64,000 nucleotides of DNA from Aphanomyces cochlioides (GCA_019828595.1 JAHQRK010000012.1:2294001-2358000); one strand, 5' to 3'. Shown: positions 21,461 to 33,100, counted from the stretch's first letter. The notes: generated by a model not told the origin, from the sequence alone. Numbers and translations: made by a program.

Positions 21461-22581
21461 ATGGAAGCTCAAGACGAAGCAAAGGAAAAGGCGTATGAAG
21501 AGAAAATGGTCAAGAAGACAGTTTTGGCTCGAGAGAGACGAAAGGAACGCCGACGAGAAATGCTTGGTGCGATGACGCCAGGTAGAGATTGAAATCTGCG
21601 GAGAAAGATTGAAATGCGCGATAGAGGAACGGAAAGCACTTGTGCAGGAAGAGGCTCGAATCGAGAAAGAGCGCGCAGAGCGTCTAGCAGCTGCTTCAGA
21701 AAAAGGACAGCGTGTTGCGATAGACTGCGGATATGATAGTATCATGAGCAATAAGGTTCTTTCTGCCAAGTTTACCTCAGAGTCATCAGTGCACTTGTAG
21801 GAAGTCAATAGTTTGTCCAAGCAGGTCAAGTTTTGCTACGGACTCGTCAAACGCATGGACAACCCATTTGCCTTAACAATCACAAATTGCACACCAGGAT
21901 CACGTCTTGAGACTGCTCTTGATCGATTCAGCGCCAAGAAGTGGAGTATTCAACTCAAGACAGAAGGCGTATCTGATCTCTTTCCCAAAGAGGTACGCTT
22001 AGTAGAGCAGCACATTAACATCGCTAGGATCTCGTATTCCTCACACCAGACTCGACGACATTGCTGGAAACTGTTGATCCTTCCAAAGTTTACGTAATTG
22101 GTACGCTTCGATGAAATTCAAGGCGTTCATGCACTTGACCTAGGCGGAATTGTCGACCGCTCTCGCGTCAAAGTGAGATATTAGTGCAGTCTACGCCCTA
22201 TAATTTCGTAGGGACGATCTCTAGAAGCGGCATCAGCGCTGGGAGTCGCAACTGCGAGACTTCCAATTCAAGAATATGTCGTCGATCGATACACAGATCA
22301 TATCCTAAACGTGAACACCGTTTTGGAAGTAAAACCTCATCGATAGCTCTGGCTAAAGCGAGCGCATAGATACTCGCGTCAATTCAAGCGGGGAAAGATT
22401 GGCCTACTACGCTAGCCGAATGCCTGCCCAAGGCAAGCCAAGCAATGTAAATCCTGGTTGACATTATCAATCATAGAGAAAACAAGCCAGCATCAGTCGC
22501 CGTGCGCTTAAGCGCCAAGCCAGAGACGAGCAACCGAAAGCCGACGAGGCTAATGACAGCCCCGACGAGGAGTCAAGTTAA
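21461..22581 (+). CDS. TRM10: tRNA (guanine-9-N1)-methyltransferase
   Basis: Eight exons: 21461-21581, 21625-21755, 21801-21992, 22028-22100, 22144-22172, 22212-22328, 22370-22432, 22477-22581, giving 276 residues. A basic helical N-terminus (RERRKERRREML) is followed by the SPOUT methyltransferase core: VAIDCGYDSIMSNKE, the DLVFLTPDS strand, KVYVIGGIVDRSRVKG (the knotted SAM-binding site) and the LPIQEY segment. It then has the family's ILASIQAGKDWPTTLAECLP helix and a charged tail. It methylates N1 of G9 in tRNAs using S-adenosylmethionine. The last intron (22433-22476) begins with GC, not GT. An upstream in-frame ATG at 21362 exists but would place the promoter element inside the protein, so 21461 is preferred. 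Its stop overlaps that of the next gene. Confidence 0.93.
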
Positions 22582-24362
22582 GATCCCCAAAAGGCAAGAA
22601 CTTCTTCCACTGTTTCTTGAGGTTTGAACGAAGTCAACTGGATCGCCCCATCTTCCGCGGCATCGTAGCCAAACACTGCAGTCGATGGTCGGCTATTGTA
22701 TTTCGAGTACATGGACACAGTGTATGCACCAGTGTCGTGGATAGCAATGTAATCATTGGGCTCGATTTGGGGCAACCAGACGCCACGGGCAAGGAAGTCA
22801 CCCGAGAAGCACAATGGACCAGCGATGTCTTGCTTCACGAGAGGACTACACAACAGAGTCAGAATGAGTAAAACAGTGTGTATTGCACCCTTCTTTCAAA
22901 GTGCCAGACGCAGTGAAGACAGAAAAGGTATGAGGCCACATGTGCGGCAGGTAGGCTGTGCGCAGAAACTGGTTTGCGCCGACGTGGACGACAGCAATGT
23001 ATTGTCCAGACCAGCGTTTGATGCTTTCGACGCGGGTGAGAGTGATCCCGCTCTTGACGAACACGGATCGACCGAATTCAGTGAGTATGAAGAACTCGCC
23101 TGAAAAGACTTCAGGCACTTGCTCACGGAGCAGACGGGCATAGTCGGCATACTGCAAATCGGAATGCGGTAGACCATCATAGACAGTTGGAAGTCCGCCG
23201 CCAATGTCTAGCACGTGAATTTGCCGGTTGTTGACGCGAGAGTTGACGAGCGATGCAAATTCGACTGCGCGTTTGGCACCAGCGACGAGCAAATCGACAG
23301 CGCAGCCTTGAGAACCCACGTGAACATGCACACCTTGAAGCCAAGGGTGACGCTAAATAGACATTAAGCGTCAACCAGGTGGAAACATATTACCTCGTAA
23401 ATCTCGAGAAGGTCCGATTCAGTTTCAGGCGTCCATGGGAGGCCAAACTTGCTGCTGCTCGTGGCCGTACTCGTGGAGGCGATAGTGCCACCGCCGACAA
23501 CAGGATTGATGCGGAGACCAATTTGGCCTTGGTGTTGAGATGGCAAAGCAGCAGAGCCATACAGTTCGGTCAAAAGATCTTGGACTTTGTTGATCTCCTC
23601 AACGTTGTCCAAGTTGATGTAACATCCCAATTTAATCGCAGTTTTTAATTCCTCAGCCGTCTTGCATGGAGAATCATAGACGACAGACCGAGGGGGAAAA
23701 TTGAGACTGAGGGCGTGGTGCACTTCAGCAAAGGAAGCGCACTCAGCACCAAATCCCATGCTCTGAGCAATTCTGCAAATCCATTCATGAAACGACCAAA
23801 GAGATAATGATACCTCAAGACGCCGCGAATTGGATTCGCTTTCACAGCAACTGCGTGGTTGAACATGGGACCAGGAAATGCATCACGCAACGACGTCAGT
23901 CGAGCCTTGAGTTGAGCAGTCGAGATTAAATCCACTGCAGTTGGTTGCAAAGCCGGAATGACCTCTTTCACCACGTTTTGAATGCTAGATCCACGTCTTT
24001 GGTGCGCCACAAGCTCCTTCTCGGTAGTGTTTTCGTCTTCTTGCTCAGTTTTGCGAGTTCTACAAGGTAAATCCATGATATAAAGTCCTTGCAGGAGACA
24101 TTTTCTTACAGCTTGGAGTACGAAATGCGATCAACGAGCAACTCCTACGAGAGCTTTCAAGACGACGATAGCTCAGCATTGAGTACAAGAAGTGAAGCTT
24201 CGATCTTTTGATTGGGATCCCAAGCCATCTCGCGGCAAACCTACAAGTCCCGTCAATGAATACTTGGCTTCATGGTTGTTTCCTTACATGCAATGCAATC
24301 TCTGACGCATCCTTGGCATCGTTTTGGAATTGGGAGAGATCTAGCGACTGCAGCTTGTCCAT
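22578..24362 (-). CDS. Diaminopimelate-decarboxylase-like PLP enzyme (LysA fold)
   Basis: Seven exons on the minus strand: 24362-24288, 24240-24187, 24144-24110, 24059-23814, 23772-23394, 23352-22889, 22845-22578, giving 506 residues. The PLP lysine is in AVAVKANP (Lys128). HVHVGSQG, the Gly-rich phosphate loop (DIGGGLP) and the C-terminal YSKYNSRPSTAVFGY follow the order of meso-diaminopimelate decarboxylase, last step of lysine synthesis. An N-terminal extension of ~90 residues is unusual. Two motifs differ from the family: EPGR reads EFGR and the CESGD substrate loop reads CFSGD. Substrate specificity is therefore uncertain; another basic amino acid is possible. It converges on TRM10 with overlapping stop codons. 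Confidence 0.85.
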
Positions 24363-24415
24363 CTTGCTCAGTGTTTCTGACAGCAACAAGGTTGTCGTTT
24401 ATTTTCTTATGGGGC

Positions 24416-24478
24416 CACATCATGATGTGCCCTACAAACTGTACGTAAAGTAGATGAATGATTTGTACACTTTACGTA
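24416..24478. promoter_or_regulatory. Two palindromes in the LysA-like/PET117 divergent promoter
   Basis: CACATCATGATGTG, a perfect 14-bp palindrome, lies at 24416-24429. TACGTAAAG (24442-24450) and CTTTACGTA (24470-24478) form a second inverted repeat with a 19-nt spacer. Both sit in the 153 bp between two outward-pointing start codons. Confidence 0.45.
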
Positions 24479-24515
24479 TAGTAAACTGCAACTGTACACC
24501 ACTTGCTGGAACTCA

Positions 24516-24739
24516 ATGAGGAAGGCATCGGCACCAGCCATCTTCTTCTCCGTCGCTGTTGCTGGTGTAGCAGGCGTCGTCTACTTTGTGCACGACTTGC
24601 AAGTCCGTGAGAAAAAGGTATTTGATGTCATGGCTGTCATGCCTCATGAGTTGTCCAGGAAATGCGAGCTGGCGTTATCCGTGACATCAAACGCGACCGA
24701 CTTCGACAACAACAAGAAGCCCGCGAACCTGCTCAATGA
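24516..24739 (+). CDS. PET117: Cytochrome c oxidase assembly protein PET117
   Basis: Exons 24516-24617 and 24659-24739 (41-nt intron) give 60 residues. One membrane segment (APAIFFSVAVAGVAGVVYFV) is followed by HDLQVREKKEMRAGVIRDIK, the conserved PET117 signature (E...M..GVIRD). The protein is a small inner-membrane assembly factor for respiratory complex IV. Splicing is needed: the unspliced frame loses the signature. It is shorter than yeast and human homologues but keeps the diagnostic part. Confidence 0.85.
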
Positions 24740-24792
24740 GACGTCAAGTGTGTCGTCAAGAAAAATTGTGTAAACTAGAAGACATCAACATG

Positions 24793-26892
24793 TTATGACC
24801 AGCCAGAACTTTCTACGTATCGTCCTTCGTCTTGTATGACACGCAGCCATTCGTCAACCCGACCAGACGCAACAGTCTCCTCGACACCAGTCTGCTCGAT
24901 TTGAGCACGCTTGGCCTGCGCGAGCAACTGCCGGACCTCTTGGATCATAGCAGCTTTACCACAGACAAAAAGCCGCCCTTGATTCATATCGAGTTCTTCA
25001 AGGATCAATGAGATGTGAGTTTGAACGGCGTCTTGGACGTGTCTATGCTTCATATCTTCGCCCTCGGCACTCTCTGACGAACATGCCAAGATAAGTTGCA
25101 GATTCACTTTTGTTTCCCATGTCTTGATTTCGCTCATATATGGAACGCAGGCTCTTGTTCGACAACCAAAGAAGATGACATGTTTTCCCGTTGTCGTTGA
25201 ATCCGATACTCGATCAAGCATGAGAGCTCGGACAACAGCAAAACCTGACCCGACAGCAACAAAAACAATGGGCTGAGAGGACAGACCAAGACGGAATTTC
25301 GATGGCAGGAGAGTACTGCGAATACCACTGTGTTCTAAAGGGCGAGCTACGATGGACTTCGCCGAAGCCTCTTGCTTCTTGGCAGCCAAATCCATGAAAG
25401 ACGCCCCAGTGAAGCCTTCTGAAATGTCGGGGTCGCGGAATGTAACAGCGGGGGAGACGCTGATACATAGATGCACGCTAGTGGGAGTGACTATATTCGA
25501 TGACGCGATAGCGAACTGTCGAGGAATTATTGGGGGGACAATATGAAGGAAGGCGTCGAGGGGCACACGAACCGATGGAAATCGACGTAGCACGCCAGAT
25601 AAACTCAGCTAGAAAACTTCATGACGAAGAATTGTTGGGCATGATACATACATTGGCTAGAGCGGCATCACAAGCCACTGGATCTGAGCCGAGATTTCTT
25701 AAATTGGCGGCTTCAGCTTCATCAGTGGCATATTCGGCGAGATGAGCCACGAGAGTTCGCGACACCTATTTGCAAGATAACGTAGCCTAGGCGTTTAGAG
25801 GATGTCACTCACTGTTGCAAGGTCGTAATAGTGGGCCATGGCATAAGCGAGACGACAAGGCGTGGGGAACGGATCATGGAAGGAGCTTGTGCCAGGGATG
25901 GGTATAAGTTGGATCCATCGATTCTCAAGAGTATAGTTGAGCGCAGAGGCAACTGCTTCAACCAAGACGGTGGGATTAGTGAGGTAAATTGAAATTGTGT
26001 CAGCACTTTGGTAAACGAAAGGAGGAGTTTCCATGGATAGTTCAACGTGGAGCATCGGGGGCTTTGGTTCCGATACAACATACTTGATTGAGCTGAGGTT
26101 CAACTTTGGATGGTCAAAGAAGACGCTTGCATGAGGTTGCACGCTGTATGTTCCTTTTTTGCGCTTGAGCCGGTCAGGGGCTTTTGGCTCCCCGACATCA
26201 ATGCAGCTAAATCGATGCAATACGTCTTTTGGAAGTGGGGATAACAGTTCAATCTGTCGTGCTGAGCATGGGGATTCGACCGACAAGATGTGCTGAAAGA
26301 GATCTATTTCCCACTGTGAATACATACTTTCAATCCCAATGTTGCAGTCTCCTAGACAGCACGGCAACAGTCTTGCAGCTCCCAACTCAAAGAGCTTATG
26401 GTCAACAAATATCCCGAAGGTGTTGTAGTTGACTCCATATTTGGTGTCTCCCGACGCGAACACTGCGTACCTAAGTTGCCGAAGTGGTCGTGGCTTTTTC
26501 GAAGACTTCTTTTCCATGTAGTTCTTCAGCCAAAAGTGAAAATGTGCTGCGTTGTCTGTCGGTCCACCATCCATGTACGTCGCGACGACAAAAATGACAA
26601 TTTGTTCACAATTCAGGTCTTCAGGGTCAAAACCATAAAGGTTCTTCAAAGTTGGATGAAGACCATTCCGTGTTGCTGCATGATAAAGTCGATTTGCAAG
26701 CGCCTCCGCGTGGCCTGTCTGTGATCCAAAGTAGATATTGAATGGAAGGGATGCACCATCAACAACAGTGGGAAGGGAAGCCGAGCTAGCGTGTGCAAGT
26801 CCAAGTACCTGACTCCATCTTCTCGGTTCTGTCTCGGACACCGGAGCAGGTTGTACCGTCGCGATAGACTTTCCGAGGAGCTTGTTGAACAT
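24793..26892 (-). CDS. NADPH-cytochrome P450 reductase-like diflavin protein
   Basis: Exons 26892-25813, 25765-25652 and 25608-24793 give 669 residues. Residues ~50-200 are an FMN flavodoxin domain (IYFGSQTGHAEALA, VATYMDGGPTDNA, LGDCNIGIES). The FAD domain has PRQFAIASS and a GASFMDLA loop. The NADP domain has IFFGCRTR and LFVCGKAAMI, and the protein ends WS, with the penultimate Trp that stacks on FAD in P450 reductases. The usual GPGTG-AP pyrophosphate motif is replaced by VGSGFAVVRAL, so NADPH binding may be altered. It would pass electrons from NADPH to P450 or other heme/FeS partners. An alternative ATG 25 codons upstream (26967) adds a Phe-rich leader. Confidence 0.87.
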
Positions 26893-27138
26893 TCTGCTCT
26901 TGAAAGTTGCGCGCGAAAATGGACAATGATCAGTTTCAAAAATGAAAAAAGAATTGAAAAAAATCATTTTTCTGATTCAATTTTACATTTGTGCATGAAG
27001 GTGTCGTTGGGTCGTGAAATATTTTCAGTCATTTCTGACAAGAAACGGACGAAAAATGCTTTTTTTACAGGCCAAGTTCTTGTTCTCATTGGGGAGATTG
27101 GCGCTATCATTCCAGATATTGCTCATCAGTAGAAGGAC

Positions 27139-28170
27139 ATGGGAGGTGTCGTTGGGTCGCTGTTCATGCTCTGGGTTCGCAGCGGCTTCTCGTCGGCGAC
27201 TGTTGCAGCGGCACTGACTTTCTTCCCGCCAGAACCAACGTATACAATTGAGCGAGATGAATCCGACACAAATTGCAAGATCCATCACTTGATCAACGAG
27301 AACCAACGCCATAAGTCGGCTGCCAAAGTTATCATGGTTCGCACCAAGCAAGGAAATGAGATTCCATGTACGTGACCATTTAATTTGACGATTCCTCGAA
27401 CGCTTCCTAGGCTTTGTCTTTACGTACCCTGAAGCAAAGTTCACTCTTATCTTTAGCCATGGAAACGCAACAGACTGTGGTGCCATGTATCTTCGATACC
27501 TTTCACTCTCGCGGGTATTCTTGCTTCTACAGCGTCGTTAGACCTGCTGTATGCTTAGGAGCTGAAAGTGAATCTTGTGGGCTACGATTATTCTGGCTAT
27601 GGAGGCGCATCAGGAACTCCATCGGAAGCCAACACGTACGCAGACATCACAGCAGTATACAACTATGTCAAGGAGTACATGAGCTTGGATCCTGTCCAAG
27701 ATATCATTCTTTATGGACAGAGCGGTGAATCCATGTCCATATTGATCTTCTTATGTTCTCGATTTTAGTTGGCAGTGGCCCTAGCATATTCCTCGCGTCT
27801 CAGCAACCTGTCCGTGGTCTCATCGTCCACAGCGGTCTCCTAAGTGGTATGCGCGTGCTCACCTCAAGGTAAGAGTGCCTCCACCTCCTTGTTTCTCACA
27901 AGTTGGGGTAGTCGAATGTTAGCTTGCCTTGACATTTATCCAAATGTTGAACGAATCCGCCTCGTTCAATGCCCGACGCTCATCATCCACGGCAAGGACG
28001 ACACTGAGATTGGGATTCATCATGGTCATGGACTTTATTCGGCATTGCCGGAAAGCTCACGCGTTGAACCGTTCTGGGTCAACAACCGTGGCCATAACGA
28101 CATTGGCGAGACAGCTGAATGCCGCCCCGAGTACCTACGTCGACTAGTGGCATACGTTAATGCGCTGTAA
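27139..28170 (+). CDS. Alpha/beta hydrolase of the ABHD17 depalmitoylase family
   Basis: Exons 27139-27367, 27411-27514, 27559-27724, 27769-27868, 27912-28170 give 285 residues. The family mark TFFPPEPTY is near residue 30. The oxyanion/HGN strand is IFSHGNATDCG, the nucleophile Ser166 is in GQSVG (interrupted by an intron), the acid is in HGKDD (Asp229 or 230) and His261 is in RGHNDI. VNLVGYDYSGYG and IVHSGLLSGMRV match ABHD17/FAM108 proteins, which remove palmitate from membrane-bound proteins. The animal enzymes carry N-terminal palmitoylated cysteines; here the N-terminus is MGGVVGSLFMLW without cysteines, so membrane attachment would use another means. Confidence 0.9.
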
Positions 28171-28179
28171 ATCGTTAAG

Positions 28180-29343
28180 TTAATCATCTAAAGCGTCGAA
28201 ACGCTCCGTAAATGGATTGGGGAATTCCATGCTTGCCGTCGACTCAAAACTGTGCGGCCGACTGAAGTCTCCGTGCATGGAGCTCATCGCAACTTCGAGC
28301 TCAGCGAGGCGAGCCATGGTTTGGGCCAAAAGTACCATGGCTTCACTGTGTTGCCGCTCCTGAACAGCAATCCGTTGCTCCTGATCGATGAGTAGTTTCT
28401 CGTGGTCCACAAGTCGCTGCTCCAGAAAAGCATTGCGCTCTTCCAGAGCTTTGATGACATGAACTGCACCCATGTCGAACTCGCTGCTTTCACTTGAGAT
28501 GGTCGGACGCTCGCTGAGGCTTGGACTGAGTTTCAGACGCAACCTGTCGCCTCCTTCCGGAACTTCTGTGGCTCTTTCACTACGCTCGCTAGACGTGTCC
28601 ACTGTTGAGACTGTCGATGCCATCCGCAGTGGCGGCGGTGGCAATGTTCTCACTTCGTCTGGGGAACCAAAACTTCTGATGCTGCATTGAGGAGAATGTT
28701 CCGGTTCAACTTCATCGTCAGTCTCTTGGATCATTGAGTAGTCATCACCAACAGCCCCATGTTCAGCTGCATCGACGGAGGGAAGAAATGGTCTTGATTG
28801 GCGCATGCTATCAAAAAGACTTTCGCGCATGACATGAGACTGTCGATAGAGGTCTCGTTTAGCTTCTTCATATTCAGGGTCATCATGATCATCATCGTCG
28901 TCGATGTCGGCGTCTGGGTGGGAAAATCTGTACTTCTGTTCGGCTTTTTGGAGTACTCGTAGGCATTGGTCACTAAGTCCACTCATTGTCGCGAAAGAGA
29001 GAGGACGACGGCCATCGGTTTTGGTCCAAATGCTGTCAGGGCACATCGTGCACAGCATTGAGAGGGTTTCCACGCGGGCATTGGAACGAATGGCAACATG
29101 TAGGGGAAGCAGGTTTGAGTTGTTTCGTATCATACCTCCTTCGGGGTATGCATTCAGTAGCGCTTCAATGGCTTCGACGGGGACTTCGTTGTCTGTACAT
29201 GCCCAATGCAACGGCAACATGCCGTACGGGTCCTTCTGCTCCGCCAGAGAAGGCGACGTGGCGACAAGCTTGATCAACTCGGTCCAGTTTCCTTCTTCAA
29301 CTAAGCGAATTCCTTCAGGAGATACTCTTTTGGCCTCGCGCAT
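28180..29343 (-). CDS. Ankyrin-repeat protein with C-terminal coiled coil
   Basis: A single exon of 387 residues. Residues ~15-125 hold three to four ankyrin repeats (DPYGMLPLHWACTD, NSNLLPLHVAIRSN, TDGRRPLSFATMSG). A very acidic stretch follows (DADIDDDDDHDDPEYEE), then Ser-rich disordered sequence, then a long Glu/Gln coiled coil around 300-355. The fold indicates protein binding; the partner is unknown. The stop is 9 bp from that of the ABHD17 gene. Confidence 0.85.
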   Translation of the reverse strand: MREAKRVSPEGIRLVEEGNWTELIKLVATSPSLAEQKDPYGMLPLHWACTDNEVPVEAIEALLNAYPEGGMIRNNSNLLPLHVAIRSNARVETLSMLCTMCPDSIWTKTDGRRPLSFATMSGLSDQCLRVLQKAEQKYRFSHPDADIDDDDDHDDPEYEEAKRDLYRQSHVMRESLFDSMRQSRPFLPSVDAAEHGAVGDDYSMIQETDDEVEPEHSPQCSIRSFGSPDEVRTLPPPPLRMASTVSTVDTSSERSERATEVPEGGDRLRLKLSPSLSERPTISSESSEFDMGAVHVIKALEERNAFLEQRLVDHEKLLIDQEQRIAVQERQHSEAMVLLAQTMARLAELEVAMSSMHGDFSRPHSFESTASMEFPNPFTERFDALDD

Positions 29344-30159
29344 CGGTTCAGGTCGGGATGTCGACGAAGGACTGACGCAATGCCGTCGACTTGATTGAGG
29401 CAGATGCAGCCAATCACGTGCAATGTCGAATATACTTGAATTTAATATACTATAGTTAAATGCAAATATTCCAAAGAGCCGGAAAGCCGGTATTTTGGAA
29501 TAGAAGCGGCAATAGAATGGAAGAAACCACGGCGCAGTGACAGGACTGAGATAGAAAGCGTCTCGAAGCCTTGTACAAGCCTACAGACCACGAGCGACGA
29601 GTCTCCAACGAGCCGAAAGAATGAATCCGTGAAGACCAAGTGGCATTACACCAAGTCTGCACCGCTCGTGACAGTTACAGCAGGTGGTTACTGTATCTAA
29701 AACATCTCACCAAGTTTAGCTCACCATGGTGAGCGCCATTAGCTCATGGTGGTCAAGGTGACGAGCAACAATTGACAACTGGGAGACAAACAGTGGGATG
29801 TGGAGCGTTCAGGCTCTGCTTTCCACATGCTGGGCTATCCCTTTCGTGATAACGAGAGCCGTTTTGTGCGTGGTTTGGCTGCCGAGCTTGCCCAACTTGG
29901 CTATCTGAACCTGTACTTTCTCGAGTTAGTTTACCGGAAATTATTGAAATTACACTGGAAATTTGTATTGGTTGTTGAAACGATTTTTTCATTTTTAAAA
30001 AAAAAAAAAAAAAACAGAAAATCATTAAAATGATTTTCTGTATTTTTGTATTTTGTGAAATTTATTTTCATATTTATTTTCATTTATTTTGAGAGTGTGA
30101 GCAAGTGACACGGAGTGAATGTGTCACATTGTCGATCAGTGCTGAGATTCTGCGTGAGA
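29344..30159. other. Intergenic region with possible gene remnant
   Basis: Contains an imperfect hairpin near 29468-29502 (ATTCCAAA ... TTTTGGAAT around two GCCGG units). A plus-strand stretch at ~29815-29925 reads like protein (HMLGYPFRDNESRFVRGLAA) but has no start, stop or splice partner, so it may be a relic exon. Further on are an A18 tract and a palindrome. The right end is the promoter of the TIR gene. Confidence 0.4.
29997..30040. repeat. A18 tract followed by a 12-bp inverted repeat
   Basis: Eighteen adenines (29997-30014) are followed by CAGAAAATCATT, a 2-nt spacer and its exact complement (30015-30040). The A tract could be a retroposed poly(A) tail or simple slippage. Confidence 0.55.
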
Positions 30160-33100
30160 ATGGAGGCGGACGACCGACGGTTCATTACTTCAGGACATGG
30201 AGCCTTGCGAACGCCAAAAGCGGCTGTGCCCACGACGCAGAACCATGCAAAGCGATCTTTAACGCGTACTTTCAGCCAGGCGCCAGCGAAGCATTATATG
30301 GGCTTCAAGGGTTTTTTGCGCAACTCGTTCTTTGTCAAGCGATTGATGTGGTCGACGCTCTTCCTCATCACATTAGATGGTGGTGGATTGGCGTACGTTT
30401 TGTATTCACAGTACAGTGTCGACAAGGAGTCAGAGTGGTTTCGATGGATGGACCCTTCTGAAATGGACGCGAACGATCCAACATGCCTGAAGTGGACGTG
30501 GTTTGCCAAGATTGTCTACTTTACAATACCGATGATTCTTTTCATTGGACTTTCCGCGAGCAACTTTCGCATGTTTGATCTATTCAAGCGGTCTCGAGTT
30601 GAAGAGACCAGTCGCGGCACAGTCACAGGGATGCAACGGATCAGCACCAAAGTCCAGCGAACGTTATATCTTCAGCTGTGTGAAATTATCTGTGTATTGT
30701 TGATGACATTCCAAGTCGGCATGTTTTGCTTTGTTGCGCTCACGTTTATTCAATCCAACTTCAAAGTCAAGCTGTGCCACGATGTGCCACCAATGATCAA
30801 TGCCTTTGTTGCTTTATTGTCGTTGCTCACGATGGGTTTCCAAACCACTTATTTCACTCGCTTGCGAGATCACTTGAAGATGCAGCTCGGTGCTTTCAAG
30901 GAGGGGGAACTCACAGGCAGAACCAAGCGAGCAACAGACCAGCCGAACGAACGGCATGATAAAGTTGTTGCTGATATCAAGAAGCGGCTCTTCACAGCGG
31001 CCGAACTGGGCAATGTGGATGATCTGCACGATGCTCTTGCGCAGGCTCTTAATCGCTTGGGATCCGATTTTGCTCATATCCACTACAGCTCTGCGTCCCT
31101 CAATGTTTTCTTCAACTTCTCGAAGAAGAATCCAATGCATGCGGCCGCCGCAAATGGCAATGTGACCATGTTGAAAATGCTCCACGAAGCTGGCTTCTCA
31201 GTGAACTCCCTAGACAAAATCAACCGTGTGCGATTGAGCACTGGCGACTTTTTTTGGTACTTGAGCCAATTCTTCGTCAGACGAGCCGTTGTTTCTGCTG
31301 ATGAATCGGCACAACAATTATTCAAAACGACACTGGTGTCGCCACTGCATTGCGCTGTCGCTGCCTCGCGTGTGGAAGCAGTTCAGTTTCTGATTGAGCA
31401 TGGAGCCGACGTCAACCAAACAGCACGATCATCAAGACATGACGAACGTTTGCCTCCTATTTTTTTGTGCGATCATCCTGCCATTATGGAAATGCTCCTG
31501 GCTGCAAATGCTGATCACTTGCTTGTTCCAAACCCAGGGTACACACCTATGTTGCTAGCAATGTGACAAATGCACTAGGGGATCCCACACACTGACTGTA
31601 TTGGAGCTTGCTTACCTTCGCGGCAACAACGCTGTTGGTGCTGTACTTGAAGAGTGGGGTGGAGATGTTGCGCTTACTCCATTGCACTTGGCTGCTGGAT
31701 CGAACAATGTCTTAGCTGTAGAGTTTGCTCATCGATATTGACATTAATTGCTTGCTTATAGGTACACAAGATGCTGAAATACTGCGATCCTAATTGCTTG
31801 GGTGAATATGGCTATTCTGGATTTAATCGGCGTACACCTCTGCACTGGGCTGCAATTAGTGGCAGTACTGAAACCATGACACCTTTGCTGACCAAAGGAG
31901 CTGATCCACATTTCCCAGACTCTGGAGGAAGAACTGCGTTGCACTGGGCTGCTCGTACAAATCGTGTCGAATGCGTTATGATTTTGCTTCAGCATGGTGC
32001 TGACCCTCGATGTCGTGACAATGATGGCATGACGCCAGTACTATGCGCAGCCTTGGCCCATGAATTGGATCCAAGACTATTACAAGCATTGGTACAACAT
32101 GGAGCAAACATTAATGAAGCCTTGGGAAATGGAGATACAGCGTTGCATTTAGCAATGAAAAAAGGAAATCGGGAAGCTGCTTTGGCACTACTTGGTGCTG
32201 GGGCTGACATTAGTGCCGTCAATGCTGCTGGTAGCCGTGCTATCGATTGTACAACATCGACAGAACTTCAATTCGCAGTGAAGCGTGCAGCAGGAAGCCG
32301 CGATGTTATGATCAGCTATACCCACTCACATTCTGAATTTGCAAAGAAACTGCGCGCAAGTTTGGAGCAACAGCACATCACAACATGGCTCGATCTCAGT
32401 ACGTTATAGTTTATTTGGAACTCTTCACTTACTCTTGATGTTTAGTGGATCCGAGTGGCATCGGCGGTGGATCTGTTTGGCGCGAAGAAATTGCTCGTGG
32501 AATTTCCAATGCAAGTTGCGTTGTGTGCATTTTAACGGAAGATTACCCCAAGTCAGAGTGGTGTTTAAAAGAATTGGCTTATGCAAAGCAAGTTGGCACC
32601 CCCGTTCTGGCGATTTCGACTGAAAACGTCAAAATCAATGAAGAGCTGCAAGTGTATTTGTACACAAGGCAAATCGTTCCATTTGAATCTGCCATTACGT
32701 CGATTGACTCTACCAATCCTCGCAATATCACGTACACCTACGACAACGCCAAGTATACATCTCAATTTCGATCTCTTTTGGATGGTGTACGTGATGAAAT
32801 CGAAAAGAAGCGTGCAATGTATGGCGAGAAGAAAGTTGGCATGGGGTGGGATGGCACGTTGCTCAACAACCAAGGTGTCGACGACTCTGGTCCATTTATT
32901 TTCCTGGCGTCTGGAGATTGCCACGAAAGTTTTGTTCGCCAAGTGTACACCGAGCTCAATGCTTCATATCGTGTTTATTTGGATCATCCTTTGCCTAATG
33001 TGGATACAACAACTCGCATCTCAGCGGCGAAAGAAGCCATCCTTAAATGTGCTGCGTTTGTTGTTGTCTTGTCAGAGAAGAATCAAAATGAAATTGTCCT

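Noticed and set aside
29815..29925. Possible transposon or gene relic
   Set aside because: The short protein-like stretch matches no family I can name and has no terminal repeats, so it is not called a pseudogene or mobile element.
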